Below are positions 25,150 to 37,929 of a DNA stretch of 64,000 nucleotides, piece by piece. The DNA comes from Andrena cerasifolii (Eukaryota > Arthropoda > Insecta > Hymenoptera > Andrenidae). Within the stretch, counting starts at the first letter, position 1; every line of letters begins with the position of its first letter. The notes beneath the pieces were generated by a model. That model was not told where the DNA came from. It searched no databases and was given only the letters and a program-made list of their open reading frames with translations. The translations under genes were made by a program, and so were the position numbers. Location of the stretch: positions 10,106,001 through 10,170,000 of the forward strand of contig NC_135126.1 of the NCBI RefSeq assembly GCF_050908995.1. Direction: 5' to 3'.

Positions 25150-25580
25150 CAAGGGAACATCTCGAACCCAGAAATTTAAAAAATTCTGAAACTTTCTGAA
25201 TATGTAGAGGATTTCCTTCTGATTACAACGCAATTTTTCTTTGCTGCCCAAATTCACTCTAAAGGGGTGTGATTGACCCCTGAATATCCGGTTATTTTCC
25301 GATTTTGTATTATAACTCGTGAAGAGTAAAATAATTTCTTTACCAAACGATAGATCTAATTAAAAGAAGTAACTTTTGTCTCGAAACTTTTTTTCTATCT
25401 TTTACACTTCGCGAGTTACAACACACAATCGGAAAATAGCCAATTGTTCAAGGGTTAATTTCACCCCTTCCAGTGAATGTGAGCAGAAAAAAAGAGTTGC
25501 GTTGTAATCAGGAGGAAGTCCCCTACACATTCGCAAAGTTTCAGAATTTTTTGAATTTCCGGGTTCGGGATCTTCTCTTG
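25150..25580. mobile_element. Palindromic foldback/MITE element, copy 2
   Basis: Same family as 5194-5638. The left end CAAGGGAACATCTCGAACCC faces the right end GGGTTCGGGATCTTCTCTTG. The inner words GATTACAACGCAA (left) and TTGCGTTGTAATC (right) are shared with copy 1. The middle is also paired: AAATTCACTCTAAAGGGGTG faces its complement-like word near 25460-25480, and TCCGATTTTGT faces ACAATCGGA. The whole 431 bp can fold on itself. Two copies about 20 kb apart show that the family dispersed. Confidence 0.8.
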
Positions 25581-28500
25581 TTAGCCTGCGTCCCGGATAA
25601 TGTTATTGCAGATGCATCCACAGGCGAGCAGCGGTCTCGCGTTATTCTAACTCGAAGGGAAGCATGTAAATCCCCAGGGCACACGTGACACGTCGTCGTT
25701 ACAGTATTGTTCTAGGAAGAGGCGGATGAAGAGGAAGAAGAGGCTGCGAGAAGGTGCATTGCCCCCGATCCATGGCCAGCGGTCGGTCCAGGATCCGTTC
25801 AGAGGGAATCGGCCCAGGCAGAGGAGGCCCGATCCCGATACAAGGTCACTCGACGAGGAGCATGAGTAATCCAGCCATCTGGTCAACGACATGTTATGCA
25901 ACACGACTGTGATAATCCTTCGGTGTCGATTCCCTGTGCCTCTTCTTCCTTTCCCTTTGAAGCAGACTGTGGGAGACGTTGCTGGTCGCTGGCGAGCCTC
26001 TCGGTGAGCGCAGATACTCCGAAATCACAATTTCTGTCGAGATTCGAGTTTGGATACTTGTTCCTTGAAACGAATATGTTGCAGGATTACTCCTAGAGTA
26101 TTGTTCGGAGTACAGAATCAGTGATTCATTCTGAGAAAATTTCACCCTATTCCACGTTCAAGAACGGAAGAACGAATGGCCCTGGATCAGTGCTCGATAG
26201 TTCCCCGCGTGTTGCGCGGGAAACGGATTATTGGTCGTATCGCGGCTAGAAAAGAAGCTGGAAATAAAGTGGGCCCCCCGCGCCTCCCCACAGATCCGCT
26301 CCTCTTTTTAGAGGCACGTAATCCGATGTGTGTCGTGCTTTTAGCCTTGTCCCCGCGCGTTGGAACACGAGTTTTTTACCCTCGAAAAATCCCGCCCATC
26401 CGCCGGGTAGGTACGCTGAGAATCGAGCACGTGCTGCTCGAGCGTAGAAGAGTCCTCGAGAGAAAGGTGAACGAGGGAGACGGAAGGTCGCGGTGGCTGC
26501 GCGCAGGAGCGGGACAGGGGTAGGAGGGTAATATTCACGAGCCGCTCCAGGCAAATCTGTTCCAACGGGAGCATCGGCGACGATTGGGAGGCCTGATAGA
26601 ATTGGGATCCTTGAACGAATACCTCAAGTTTCTGGCGAAATCGCCGTCAAACCGTGCCTAATAGAATCGAAAAAATTCTCCCCCTGTCTCTCGCGGCACC
26701 CTTCTGCCACGAAACCGTGTCGCTGCGAACCCTCTCGAATTTCATTCCCCCCCCCTAAATCATTCGATGTACGTTGTAAAACACTGTGCGCGCTTCCAGC
26801 AGGACTCGCTACCATTTCTAAAGTAAAACGGAACTCCACGTTTCTGCCATTCTACACCCGGAGATAAACGAGACGAAATTTTAATCTACCAAAAAATCCT
26901 GCCTCGTCCGCTTCTACGATATCGGTAATCCCTTGCACAAAGAGATGCTGCACCACGCCACAGCCGCGAGTGAAAAAACGTTCGCCTTCCCCGTTTCCAT
27001 CGGGTTAGAGCGCGTATGCGCGCTGGTGAATAGACAGCTGACAGTGACAGATTCGTTCTCCTATCCTAAACGGCTCACGGAGGTGAGTTCCTGGTTCTCC
27101 GCAGTTCCATCATTATCGAATGCCCTTAATTGCTGGCGGGTCGGCGCTGGATCGGCGTGCACAGCGACCAAGGAGAGAAAGGCGCAGAGGTAGAGAGAGA
27201 GAGGGAGAGAGAGAGATTAGATGGAGGTAGATGAGGATGAAAGGAGAGGACCAGAGGTGGCTTTGAACTTGGAATTGCGGCGGGTTGAGAAGCAAATCAT
27301 GTTCGCTGGGGAATCCTTGGACGTGTACGCTGGCTCGTCTATAGGGTGGTCCAATTTGCGGGGCTTGCGTGTGTCCGCGGTGGTTAACAGTTAATAGTCA
27401 ATGGGAATTGACGGCGCTGTAATCGGGGCTAATTAACGTATCGATATCGAGCCCCCTAACGCGATAAACCAGTTAACAAACGCGGGGTAATCACGGGCCA
27501 GGAGAAAGCAACCGTTGGCAGAGGAAACACGGTCAGATCGTCGTTTACCTTGGGCTGTTTGCGAGGAACAAAACCCGCGATCGGAAACATCGAGCCGGAG
27601 GAGTTACGGCCACGGTAATCACAGCGGAACAGTATAAAGGTTGCGCCCGGCGCGGGCAAACCCTTGGCTGGGCTCGTTTGATGTTCAGCGAGTACATTGA
27701 GAGGCACGCTGTAGGTAGTCGTGATTTTTAGAGAGGAGAGGAAAAAGAAGCACCGTGCTAGGAGTTTGAACGGTTTCACCTGACACGGTGTTTGCGCAGG
27801 TGGAGCATTTTGTGGCAGCTTCCAAGCGTTTCAAAGTCGAGCAACGATTTCTCGGGCTTTTAATAAAGTCGAGGGAGGCGGTCTTATTTTCGAGGATTAA
27901 AAATCTGACCGAAGCTGGCCGTGTGTCTTAATGCGCGTTGTTTCCCGCGAATGCCTCGGTCTGCTTTGGAGGATTGAAAGCCTACGCTCGGGATGCTCAG
28001 GGGATTCAGCGTGAACGCCAAACAGAAGGTATTCGGGGCTGTTTTAAAACTTAATTAAACTTTCTCCACGGGTAGAAAAGTCACGTCATTATCCTATTAG
28101 AGGGAAAACTCGGAGCGAGTGCATGGGGGAAGAGGGGAGGAAGAGGGGCTCGGAAGGGCCCGCTGGTCTGGGACCATGGAACATTGGAGCGCTATTACGA
28201 GGAACTGCGAGAAAGGCGCAACACCGTCATGCAGCTCCAGTGATGCGGCAGAAAACGAGAGAGGACGGGTTCTATTATCCCCCCGGCCGTAGAAAAAAAT
28301 CTTCACCCATAGGATGGCTCTAGGAAAGGCCTGCGGATTGGATCCGTGGAGATCCGCGAGCGGAGCTGCGACCGAGCAAGAAATCGAACGATTCGATCGT
28401 GAGAGTGGAAGGCCGGAAACGAGCGCGGAACAATCGGCCCCGTCTTTCCACGGGGAGAGGAAAAATCTCGCCCAATGTCACGGTTACAGCTTACGGTCCT

Positions 28501-29783
28501 GGCGAGACGAAATGGATGGAACTATGAGGTGGAGATCCATGGTGATCAAGATCACGGGGCAATTACGCGCGGAGTGATGCGTGACGTTTTAAAAATAGAG
28601 GGTGTTGTTCCTGTAAGTAGAGCTGGGTGGGTTTGGATAATATGGAAATAGGGAAATAAGTAGATGTGAGTGTACTGTGACCGTCGATTTATTTTTTTAT
28701 GTCAGTTGTAGCTACAGGATTAAACGTTATGAATAAATGGCAAAGTAACAGATTGTACGAGTCTATTTTTTCGTATTTTTAGAAACAGGGTTTAAAAACT
28801 GTTTTTTTTTATAAATTTGTAAAATTCGAAAAACGGTTTTATATACTAGATATAATTATATATTAATATGTAATTATTTAGTTAAAAAACTTTAACATTT
28901 TGACTTGAAATCGCCTCGGACACGAGCAGATTGTAGCAGGTAACAGTTTACTGTAAAACTAATCTTTATGAGTTCGTATTTTCGGAAGAAAAATACGTAA
29001 TGAAATAAAGAATTATAATTTATATTGTGTACAGATTTTAGTTAATTTAATTTTTGTATTTATTTGGTATTGTATAGAGTATATTTTATTTTTTTTATAT
29101 TTTTGTAATTCCATAAATATTAAAAAAAAACTGAAAAAATTTTAAAATAAGTACAAATATTTATTTTCTAAAAATAGATTAGAAAATTACATTTTTTGTG
29201 AAAATTCGAAAACTGGTTTAACCGTTTTTTTTTGGAATAGTGGAATTCGAAAACCGGTTTTTTCCAAAGTCAGTTTTTGTATGAACCCTACCGCCTAACA
29301 ATAGCCTATCATATTTACCACACTTGCTCCTAATCATCATATTTCTACATGTTATCCGAGCTGTCCTCTAGTTCTTCCATACAACCCTCATATCATTTCT
29401 GCACTACTCCCACACTACTGTTACGCCATTCCTGTAGTATACTCACACCACGCCCCCATCATCCCTACGATACTTCGACGCCACTCCCACAGTATATCTA
29501 TAGCACCAACTTCCCTATTACACCCACACCAATCCTCCAGTACTTCACGTTAACACATATGTGACATTCCGCAGTTTATAATCTACACGTGGCACATAAC
29601 GCATCATATACCACGCTTCACACGTTACAACTTCACATTTCACAGCTTACACGTTACACTTTACGCATTACAACTTCACACGTTACACTTTAGAGTTCAC
29701 ACTTTAGTTTTTAAGACTTCAGACTTTCCGCTTGCCTCTTCACAATTCTCACATATTGCTGCCAGCTTTGTAACTACTTAGTC
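25581..29783. other. CpG-rich non-coding region
   Basis: No supported gene. A short GA-rich microsatellite lies at about 27190-27222. A TATAAAG word lies near 27632 in GC-rich context. The part from 28.6 to 29.3 kb turns AT-rich. From about 29560 to 29715 there are irregular repeats of CACGTTACA and CTTCACA words that are mirrored in complement to the right of the foldback element. Confidence 0.5.
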
Positions 29784-30419
29784 GCCTTACGATCGTGCAC
29801 AATGTGGTAAGTATTAAGGTAAGTAATTATAAGGTAAGTAATATTTCCAACAATGTTGAAGAGGTGGGCGTTCGGAAACCAAAATCCTGGTTTGCAACTT
29901 TGTTGCAGCTGAAAGGAAGGCCAAATTTCACCCGGGGGCTTCTCTTGCAGGTGCAACGCGAAAATCCGCTTCCATTGCAGATCCGGCACTTCAAAAACCC
30001 TTTGTTCCGAAATTCATTGCACGATTCTTGCACCTGCAAAAGAGGCAGATTTTCGCGGTGCACCTGCAAATACGAAAACGTCCCCTACGTCGACCCACAA
30101 ATTGTGATTTTTCCTCACAAATTCGGAATTTTAAATGACCAACAAGCCAAACTAAACTTCTTTTTTCCACAAAACGCACTTTTTTGCAGGTGCAGTGCGA
30201 AAATCTGCCTCGCTTGCACCTGCAAGAGAAGCTGCAAACCGGTATTTGACTTCTCGCGGGAACGCGACAAAGTTGCAAACCAGAATTTTGGTTTCCGAAC
30301 AGCGAAATTTCCTTTGCAACATTGTTGCAAAAATTTGTTATTTGCAACTTTGTTACGCTTTGGCGGGGGCGCTGAGTATCTTACCTTAATACTTACCACA
30401 CTGTGCACGATCGTAAGGC
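29784..30419. mobile_element. 636-bp foldback element with splice-donor-like inverted ends
   Basis: The left end GCCTTACGATCGTGCACA, then TGTGGTAAGTATTAAGGTAA, is repeated in inverted orientation at the right end with one mismatch over about 40 bp. The interior contains repeated, partly inverted words such as GCACCTGCAA and TTGCAACTTTGTTGC. Open frames cross it on both strands (up to 272 codons on +), but they give Cys/Lys/Phe-rich translations of the repeats and resemble no transposase. Probably a non-autonomous DNA element. I find no clear target-site duplication. Confidence 0.65.
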
Positions 30420-33400
30420 CACAAATTCATAAGTTGAGAACAGTGCATAATTATTATTGCGTCCCAAAAACACTGTACGCTTCTTGGAAGCGCCCGAAAG
30501 GAATTCGCCTCTTTTGTGGCAACGGTGCGCGCTGGCGCCCGACGAGAGACGAACCGACAGCGCTGCGCGATCGGCTCGCCACGCCGGCAAGACAGATCGC
30601 CCTTACAACTTGAGTGAGAAGCACCATTAAAATAAAGCTCAACATTCCACAAAGTATCTTTTTTACTGCCGTCACCCGCGGTTCTATTAAACGCGGCTCG
30701 ATCAATTACAATTGATCGAGACGTGACCGAGCATTGTCTCGGCAAGCTCAACAATTATTGTGAAGTGCGGCGTGTAACGAATTGCGGCGTGTGAGTGAAC
30801 TGTGACGTGTGACGAATTGTGATGTGAATGGTAAAATCTGATTAATGCACGAACTGTGACGCGTAAGGTGTGTAACTATAGCGTAGAATTGGTACAGCGA
30901 ACATCATAGCAGCAGGTATAGCAATTGCATATAAATGTTATGGAAACAGCGCAGAAAGAGTATAGAAACGGAGTAGAAGTACTGCAACTACGGTACACAG
31001 CCAGCATAAATAGTATGACTAACCCGAGTAAAAAACGTATGATGAATAATATAAGCAATATACGTATCAATTTCACGGGACAGCCTGGATTCGTTCTGCT
31101 ACCAACTCTCTGGCCTCTGCTGCCTTTGTTTCGTAAGAAATAAAAAATAATTGGGAGCAGGATGAGAGTGCAACTATGACGCCAGCATAAGGAGCACTAA
31201 CTCCCGATGCTTCGCGTTACGAAATTTACAGCGTGCAATAAAATGCAGCAGGCTTTCCTTGCCTCCGATCCGTGGGGAAAAGCGACGGAGGGGCCGGGAG
31301 GAAACATTTTTAGCAACGAATATCGGCTGCGCCGGCCGCTCATTAATCCCGGATAAAAGTTCATCGGCATTTCGCTCGCCGGCCGCGTATCGTTCCTTTC
31401 TTGAGAAATTCGCGCCTGGCTGGCCACGCGTCTTTTTCAACCAGCCGTGATGGAACAATTACCGGCTACGCCATACACAATCAATAAGCGACAAACGAGA
31501 GAAATAATTGAACAGGCCTTGGGGTCCCTTCATAGAAACTTGTGCACTCGTTAAGTCGCGTCGATGCGATCGACTTGGCCGTTTGCACGCCGGCTCTGAA
31601 AGTCACTGGCGTTCTAATTAGAGCGCGATTGCACCGCTCTAACGAAGGCAACTTTCAGCTCGAGGGAGCTCGTCCAAAGGTGGGTGACTACGTTTCTCGG
31701 AAAAAAAGAAAACACCTTCCCACGCGCCTCGGAGCAAGAGATGTTTACTGCAGGGATGTAATGCTTTAAGGAATCAACCCGGTGCAACACCTACGCGAGG
31801 CACGATCCTCTTTCGTCAGCTTCCTTCCGACTACTGAGAGTCTGGGGGTACGGCAGTGTAACTGAAAGTGATTCTCTAAGGTTAATCAAGTATGTTTATT
31901 ACCGCGCAAATTACGCCGTAAAATGACCTACACCGTGAAAAGATTCTAGAGTACTAATTGATACTGGTTTCAGAGTGGATGAGTCTTTCGAAACTGCTCG
32001 CGGAGGGCTCCAGATGGATGAGGATCCGAGCGTCGATCGCCGGGTGGAGAGGACTGCGATCTCGCAGGTGGAAAGTCCCGGAGACGAGCAGCATAATGTG
32101 TCGAGTCATGATAGCCGATAAATCCTACACTTCCCTGGACGGTGTACAATGGCCACTATAAAAGGGCACGGGAGAGGCAATCGCCTCCCCCGAGAAATTT
32201 CTCCGTATTAACGTGAAAGAGTGAGGAAAGAATGCAGCGGTCCTTAAATTAGACCTGATCCTATTTCCAGCTTCCTGCCGCTAGGATCTTAGAAGGCGAA
32301 AAAACACGATGGCAGGAGCGATACTCCCTGCTCCCTTCGTGCCGCTAAAAAACCCACGGGGACAGGAGGCCACCCGATCGTCTCGACCGAGTTTCATCTC
32401 GCGCGATTAGCGGCAGCTGCGATTTCACCTGCGTGGAGGTCGCAATTACGCGTACGCGAAACGATTGCGGAGCGACGTCAACGGACGATGACGCACGGAT
32501 CGAGGCGAGCCGGCTCGAAGTCATCGAGCGTGAATGGGTCGGCTGGATCTCCGGTTGCTAGGTCGAGGATACCGCCGATCTTCCTCCTCGAGCAAGAAGC
32601 CTTCCCTCCCGAAGGTAATCTTCTGTCATTTGCCAGGGCGCAGTGATTGCTAACGGGTGAACAATGGTTTTTCGTGGAAACGATCCGCGTAGCACGTGCC
32701 ATCAGCGACTGCGAAGATAATGCCACGCAACTGGTCGCGCTGGACGGCGGTGGAAGGCTGCCAGCTTCGAAGCGGGGTCGAATAAAAACGTCACTATATC
32801 GCCGCGGGAATGGTGCGCGGATGTAAGTCGATTTTGCGTGCGCTCGTTATTTGTTTAATATCGTAATGACGTAATGCGAAAATTGCGGGGAGAGACGGCG
32901 ACGTTTGTGGGCGAGAGATCGCTGGTACATCCAGGCGTAGCCCGAAGGAGCGAAGGCGGCTGCAAATGCGCTTAGAAACGATGTAATACCGAGAACCTGG
33001 CCCCCGAGCGGCAATAAACGTAATGCAAGCATCGCTTGGCGAAGATTCCGTGCGTGGGGGGGACGCTTAACCGGCCATTCCTCGGCTTCTTGCGGGAATT
33101 CCTCGCTAAAAGTAACAAAGCGATGGGTTTTGCTGTCCCACCGCCGCCGCAAGCTTCTTCTCTGACTTTCGAGGATCCCGGGCTGGGAAAGTGGATCGAA
33201 CGCGAGAACGAAAGAAGCTTTCTCCATAAAGGACTCGACACGGCGAACCCTGCTGTTGTTGTACAAGCTACGCGTTTAATAAATATTACAACACACGCAG
33301 CGCAGAGTATTTCTTTCGTACTCGATAGCTCCTCCACTGCCCGTGATCCTCCAATTTTTCGGAGCGACGTAAATACCCGGAGAATTCTAAGAGGTCTGCG

Positions 33401-36400
33401 GCAATGAAATTTCTCGAATGCGCGTTCAACGCACCCCAGGTTAGTTAGGTGCGCTCGCAGGTATTTTCTGGCTTTTAACGAGTAAGATAAGTGCCTGGAC
33501 TCGTTATCAAGCCAGGGATACAGGGGGGATTGTATGAAATTAGAAGCGGCAAGTAATAGAGCGAGGTATATAGACGCGCTGACTCGCCTGTAGCGATGCC
33601 ACAAAGTTCATCGCTCTAGGAGAACAAGTTTCAAGACCGAAGCGCGGGTAAGGTGCGAATTCCGCGAGCGTACCAAGTGTTTCCGAGCGAAGACGCTCTG
33701 TTACCTAATTCCAGGATCAACGAACTGGGTTAAGTGCAGCAGGTAGTCGGGCATATACCGCTTTGCAAACTCGAATCGAGCTCCGCTAACCCTCCCCGCG
33801 CGCCGCGCGAACTTCATTGGACATTGAAACGCCGCTAACTTGGCCTCCGAAAACTATCCTCGCTCTCTCGTAACTATCCTCCATCGATCTCCTCGCAAGG
33901 ATAATATTCGAATATCCCGAAGAAAATCGGACAATTAGCGGAGCATCGTAACGTAATGATTCATCGTTGAACGCTGCGCCGACGGAGCGCGCGAGCCCCC
34001 ATGAAATGAAATTCCGCGGGCACCGATAACGAGCCCGAATACAGTTAATTCGGAAATGCGCGGTGCCCGCGGCGCGGCAACCGGCCGCGCTCCGGTGAGC
34101 AGCCGCGCGTCAATTATTCAGGCGCGCGTTGGTTAATTAGAATTTGATTCCCAATTAATTGGACTCACCTGGGCGATAAGGCAGCGCGCTATCACCGGCG
34201 GCTGGCCGCGGGTAGCACGCGAGCAGCGCCGGCTGGAAATCCGAAACAGCGTCCGTGATCCCGTTTCTCCTGGTGGAGTCGCCCGAGACGAGTTAAGAAT
34301 CTGCGCCGCGGTGCCGGAGAAACCGCGTCTGGTAAATACGAGTCATGCACCGAGAGGGCATTCTCCGCAGAGGCTCTCCAAAGTCCACCTGGAAACGAAA
34401 TCCCCTCCCCTCCGCGCGCGCGGATCGTTAAATATAGTTATGCTGGGAGATGCCTCTTTTCAGGAGCAATTGGATGTTACGCGTTTAATTGGATCATTAG
34501 AGGAGCCTTTAAAGTCTTTAGGCAAATTGTACGCTGCAAGAGCACTCGACTGAGAACCACTATGATCCTGGTGCATTAGCCTATTTAGAAGAAACGCGCG
34601 CACGGCGACCTAGGAAAGTTACTGCCTCGCGATCGCTATCGGCTGAATGGAACGAAACCACCCCCGCTGTGTAGTTACGCGCGTGTCTGTGCATTTACCG
34701 ATTAAAATTATTCCAAGAATCCGGAGCACCCATCCGCACTTTGCACTCGCGACGGAGGAGCCTCCTGGAGGGCCGCGTCTCCGTGTGTCACTGGGCTCTC
34801 ACCCCTCGTGGGCTGCAACCTCGTCTGTTCCTTTGGGAACCACTCGAACTCGCGTGATAATACTTGATCCGGCGAAGGGAAGCTTTAAATCGCAAGTGCC
34901 GCGCGAAAGGAATATTCGAAGCGGTGTCCTCTGCCCCACGACTAAATACAAACTGGTGTCGTGCGTCCTAACAGCGTCGATGCTTCCCAATATTACAGAG
35001 AAAGGGTGGGGCGAGATTATCGTAGGCGAAAGGTGGTGGTAAAGTTGGTCAAGATTTTTTTTTTTTAGTGACTCTGCTTTCCTGTATGTTTTATGCGTTA
35101 TCGTAATGGAATTTTGCAATTCCATTTTACAGTTTAAAGACTCTCGAGCGAATTTCCCTGCGATGCAACGGGACGTGAATTTTTGTGCTCGCCCGGTTAT
35201 ATCTCGCAGTTCACTAAGAGGAACACGAGATTCGGGTCCGATAAGCTCCGGGATTGAATATGTTGCGCAGGAGATTTTTATATAACCGCGGCCGATATTG
35301 TCCAATCGATAGAACGAACGATGGAGAACAGAGGATTGTGGTTGACGGATATTAGTAGGGACAGGGTATATTCCGCACTTCCTGCGCGGAAATGTTCAAT
35401 TGATTCTCTCACGTATGAAATCCGCGACTTCTACGTACCGGCTGGGTACGCGGCTATGAATGGGCGCATATGTACAGAGGACTGGGGAGTTTAAAATTCA
35501 ATTACACCCGATGGGTAGAGAATAATCCGGCAACCCTCGCGCCGCCGTCTTCCCTTGCTCTGATCTCGTTCCGAACTGGGCTTCTGATACGCGGGCTTAA
35601 ACGCCGTGCAACGTAGAGTGACGCGACGAATGCAACAGTTTCAATCAAGGATCTTCTTCGACGAAGGTGGGAGGAATATCCTGAAAGCATGGCAAATGCT
35701 CTTCGAAGGAAAGCAGAGGAAATCTGAAGGAGGAATATTTTACTGTAAACTCTGCTTCGAGTAGAAACAGACAATTCACGGTATAGAAACTGGAATCTAG
35801 AATCTGGAATTTCTCTTAGGAGCCACAAAGAAGACCAACAAGTAACGCAACTAGGAAGTAGTTTACTTCCAACGGAAGTGCGCGGACAGAGCCGAATTCT
35901 TAATGCAGGACTCAGGACTTCGTTGAGAAACCCGTTGCAGAAGAGCCCCTAACGAACTCGAGCGACAAAGAGGGCCGCTGAAAAAGTGCTTCAAGGACGA
36001 GAGCAGTTTGAAGCCAGCAGCGGGATGAAAGACACGGTTTCGTCAGGGAACCCCGGTGACGCGTGAAGGCCGGTTCTCACGAGGACTTCAATAACCCAAT
36101 CTTGCGATCGTAGCAGAGCGTGTGCGTACTGGCGTAGATCGGTGTGAAGACTAACCGGTCCGCGAGCGAGCATAAGCGATACAAAACCGTGGGGGCCGGG
36201 GGGGCCCGTGACCGCGACGCAAGTTCGCGGAGCCGCGCAAGGGTCGAAGGTAGTTAGCAAGTCTGTGGACGCCCCGTCCTTTCGATGAGGCTTAATGTTT
36301 GCCGGCTCAATTAGAAACTTTCCGGGAGCTGCGACTGCAATATTGGAAACACGATCAAACGCGCAGTCCTAGAATATTAGCACGGACCTCTTGCTAATTA

Positions 36401-37929
36401 GCGATGCCTTCGAGACCCTTAACGAAGGCGAGCGAAACTCGCGGCACTGAGGATACAGCTTTCGCAGCTGTGCGCGCCACGGGCACGGGGAACTGCAAGC
36501 CTACACCTCTATAATTGCACGAACAATGGGGTATCTAAAGCCTTCGGCGGCAGATGATACGAGTTTAAAGTCTGAAAGGATGATTTCGAAAAGCTACAGA
36601 GGGTTAGAAAAACCGTTGGCGGGCGAAGCCCGGCCGGAATTGCCCCGATACCCGGCGACAGAGAGAAAAAACGCGGCTGGCTATGCTTTCCTCCCTTGAT
36701 CAGAGAGAAATGAAAATTCCCGTGGTCCTTGGAGGACTCCCCTAACGTAAAAGGGTGGGATTGGCCGTGCCCGTGCGTCACCATGGTAACCATAGGTCAG
36801 GATAGGGATAAGCAGCGGTAATGCTCCCTTTTTTTTCAGGGAGGAACCATCTTGCGAGAGCGCGCAACGCCGATGACGCGCAGCTTTTCACCCCTGCGGC
36901 AACAATTTGCCCTGAAAAAATGAAAAGGAGAGAGAGGAAAAAAAAAGCGTCACGCTCTCACCTACGAAAGGGTCGCCCGAAAGATTTCGCTCCTGGGCCC
37001 CGTCTGATCAATCGACCAGCGACTGACTCTCCCTCCTGGCTTTTCCTCTTTTCTCCTTGCTGTTTTTTTTTTTCTTCTTTTTTTCCCCTTTAACCACCGA
37101 TACGACAAAGTAACCAGCGCGCGAGTCGAGAGTTCTAACCCGACACTTGGCCCGATGAAAGCAATTTATTTGATGAATGCATCCGGGAGAACAATGCGAT
37201 CCAGGTGGTGATAGCGCCCCACCCCGCGCGCAGCGCCTTTATTTTTTTCGCCCTTTTTGTTCGGCCCGATCGAGGACCCGGGAGGGATCGATCGATCCAT
37301 AGGGAGCAGAACCCTTCGACGTTTTAAATCTGAATCGAATCCGCCGGCGCACTGGACGGGGGAGAGCAGCTTCCGTGGTGGATGCTGATTAAAATGGGAT
37401 TCGTCGCGGCACGGTCTTTAATGCCTCGAGCATTCGCGCTGAGGTGTAACGACGGTTGCATGAAAAAAAAAAGGGAGAACCCGGCGCGCGGCTTTTACCC
37501 GTGTCGCAAATATTTTAATCTCCGGCGATCCGTAAAGAAGCTACCAGCCGGTGGACGCGGCTAACAGCCTCGAGGTGATCGATAAAGAAAAAGGAAAGAA
37601 GTCGAGGCCTCTGCAACCTCCTTAATCGTATCGAGGACAATCCAGCAGGGCTATTTAGGTAGGAATCTTGCCGTTTTTTTAGCTTGGAAAAGTTGGAAAT
37701 CAGTGAATTTCCTCATTCCTGGGACACTCTGGTAAAGGTGAGGGGGCGACGATTATTTTGGTCGGAGACTAATTGGCTCTTCGTTGAGGCTGGAATAAAT
37801 CCAGAGGATATTTAATATCGTCCAGTATTTACTGAGGGCTCGTTTAGCTCGGGGAGTACTTTTGTAGGCGATCGTCTAATATACATAGAAGGAGAAAGTA
37901 TAGATTTAGAATGGGTAGAGTAGATATTT
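30420..37929. other. CpG-rich non-coding region
   Basis: No gene I can defend. GTGACGTGTGACGAATTGTGA-like repeats occur at about 30760-30870. A perfect dyad TCGATCAATT/AATTGATCGA lies near 30700. A TATAAAAG box lies at about 32156. An open stretch at about 31973-32122 begins after TTTCAG and reads MDEDPSVDRRVERTAISQ, but it has no partner exon. Long homopolymers occur near 35055 and 37063. Many AATTAATT words lie in the GC-rich part (33.9-34.2 kb). Confidence 0.45.
32156..32163 (+). promoter_or_regulatory. Possible TATA box (CTATAAAAGGG)
   Basis: A textbook TATAAAAG followed by GC-rich DNA. If used, transcription would start about 30 bp downstream, near 32187. No coding exon follows on the + strand that I can recognise, so the product would be non-coding or spliced to a distant exon. 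Single-motif evidence only. Confidence 0.25.

Noticed and set aside
29795..30613. 272-codon + strand open frame
   Set aside because: Runs across the foldback element and its flank, contains translated repeats, has no transposase-like motif, and overlapping frames are open on the other strand too.
32972..33604. 210-codon minus-strand frame
   Set aside because: Same reason: GC-rich stop-poor DNA, composition not protein-like, no recognisable domain.
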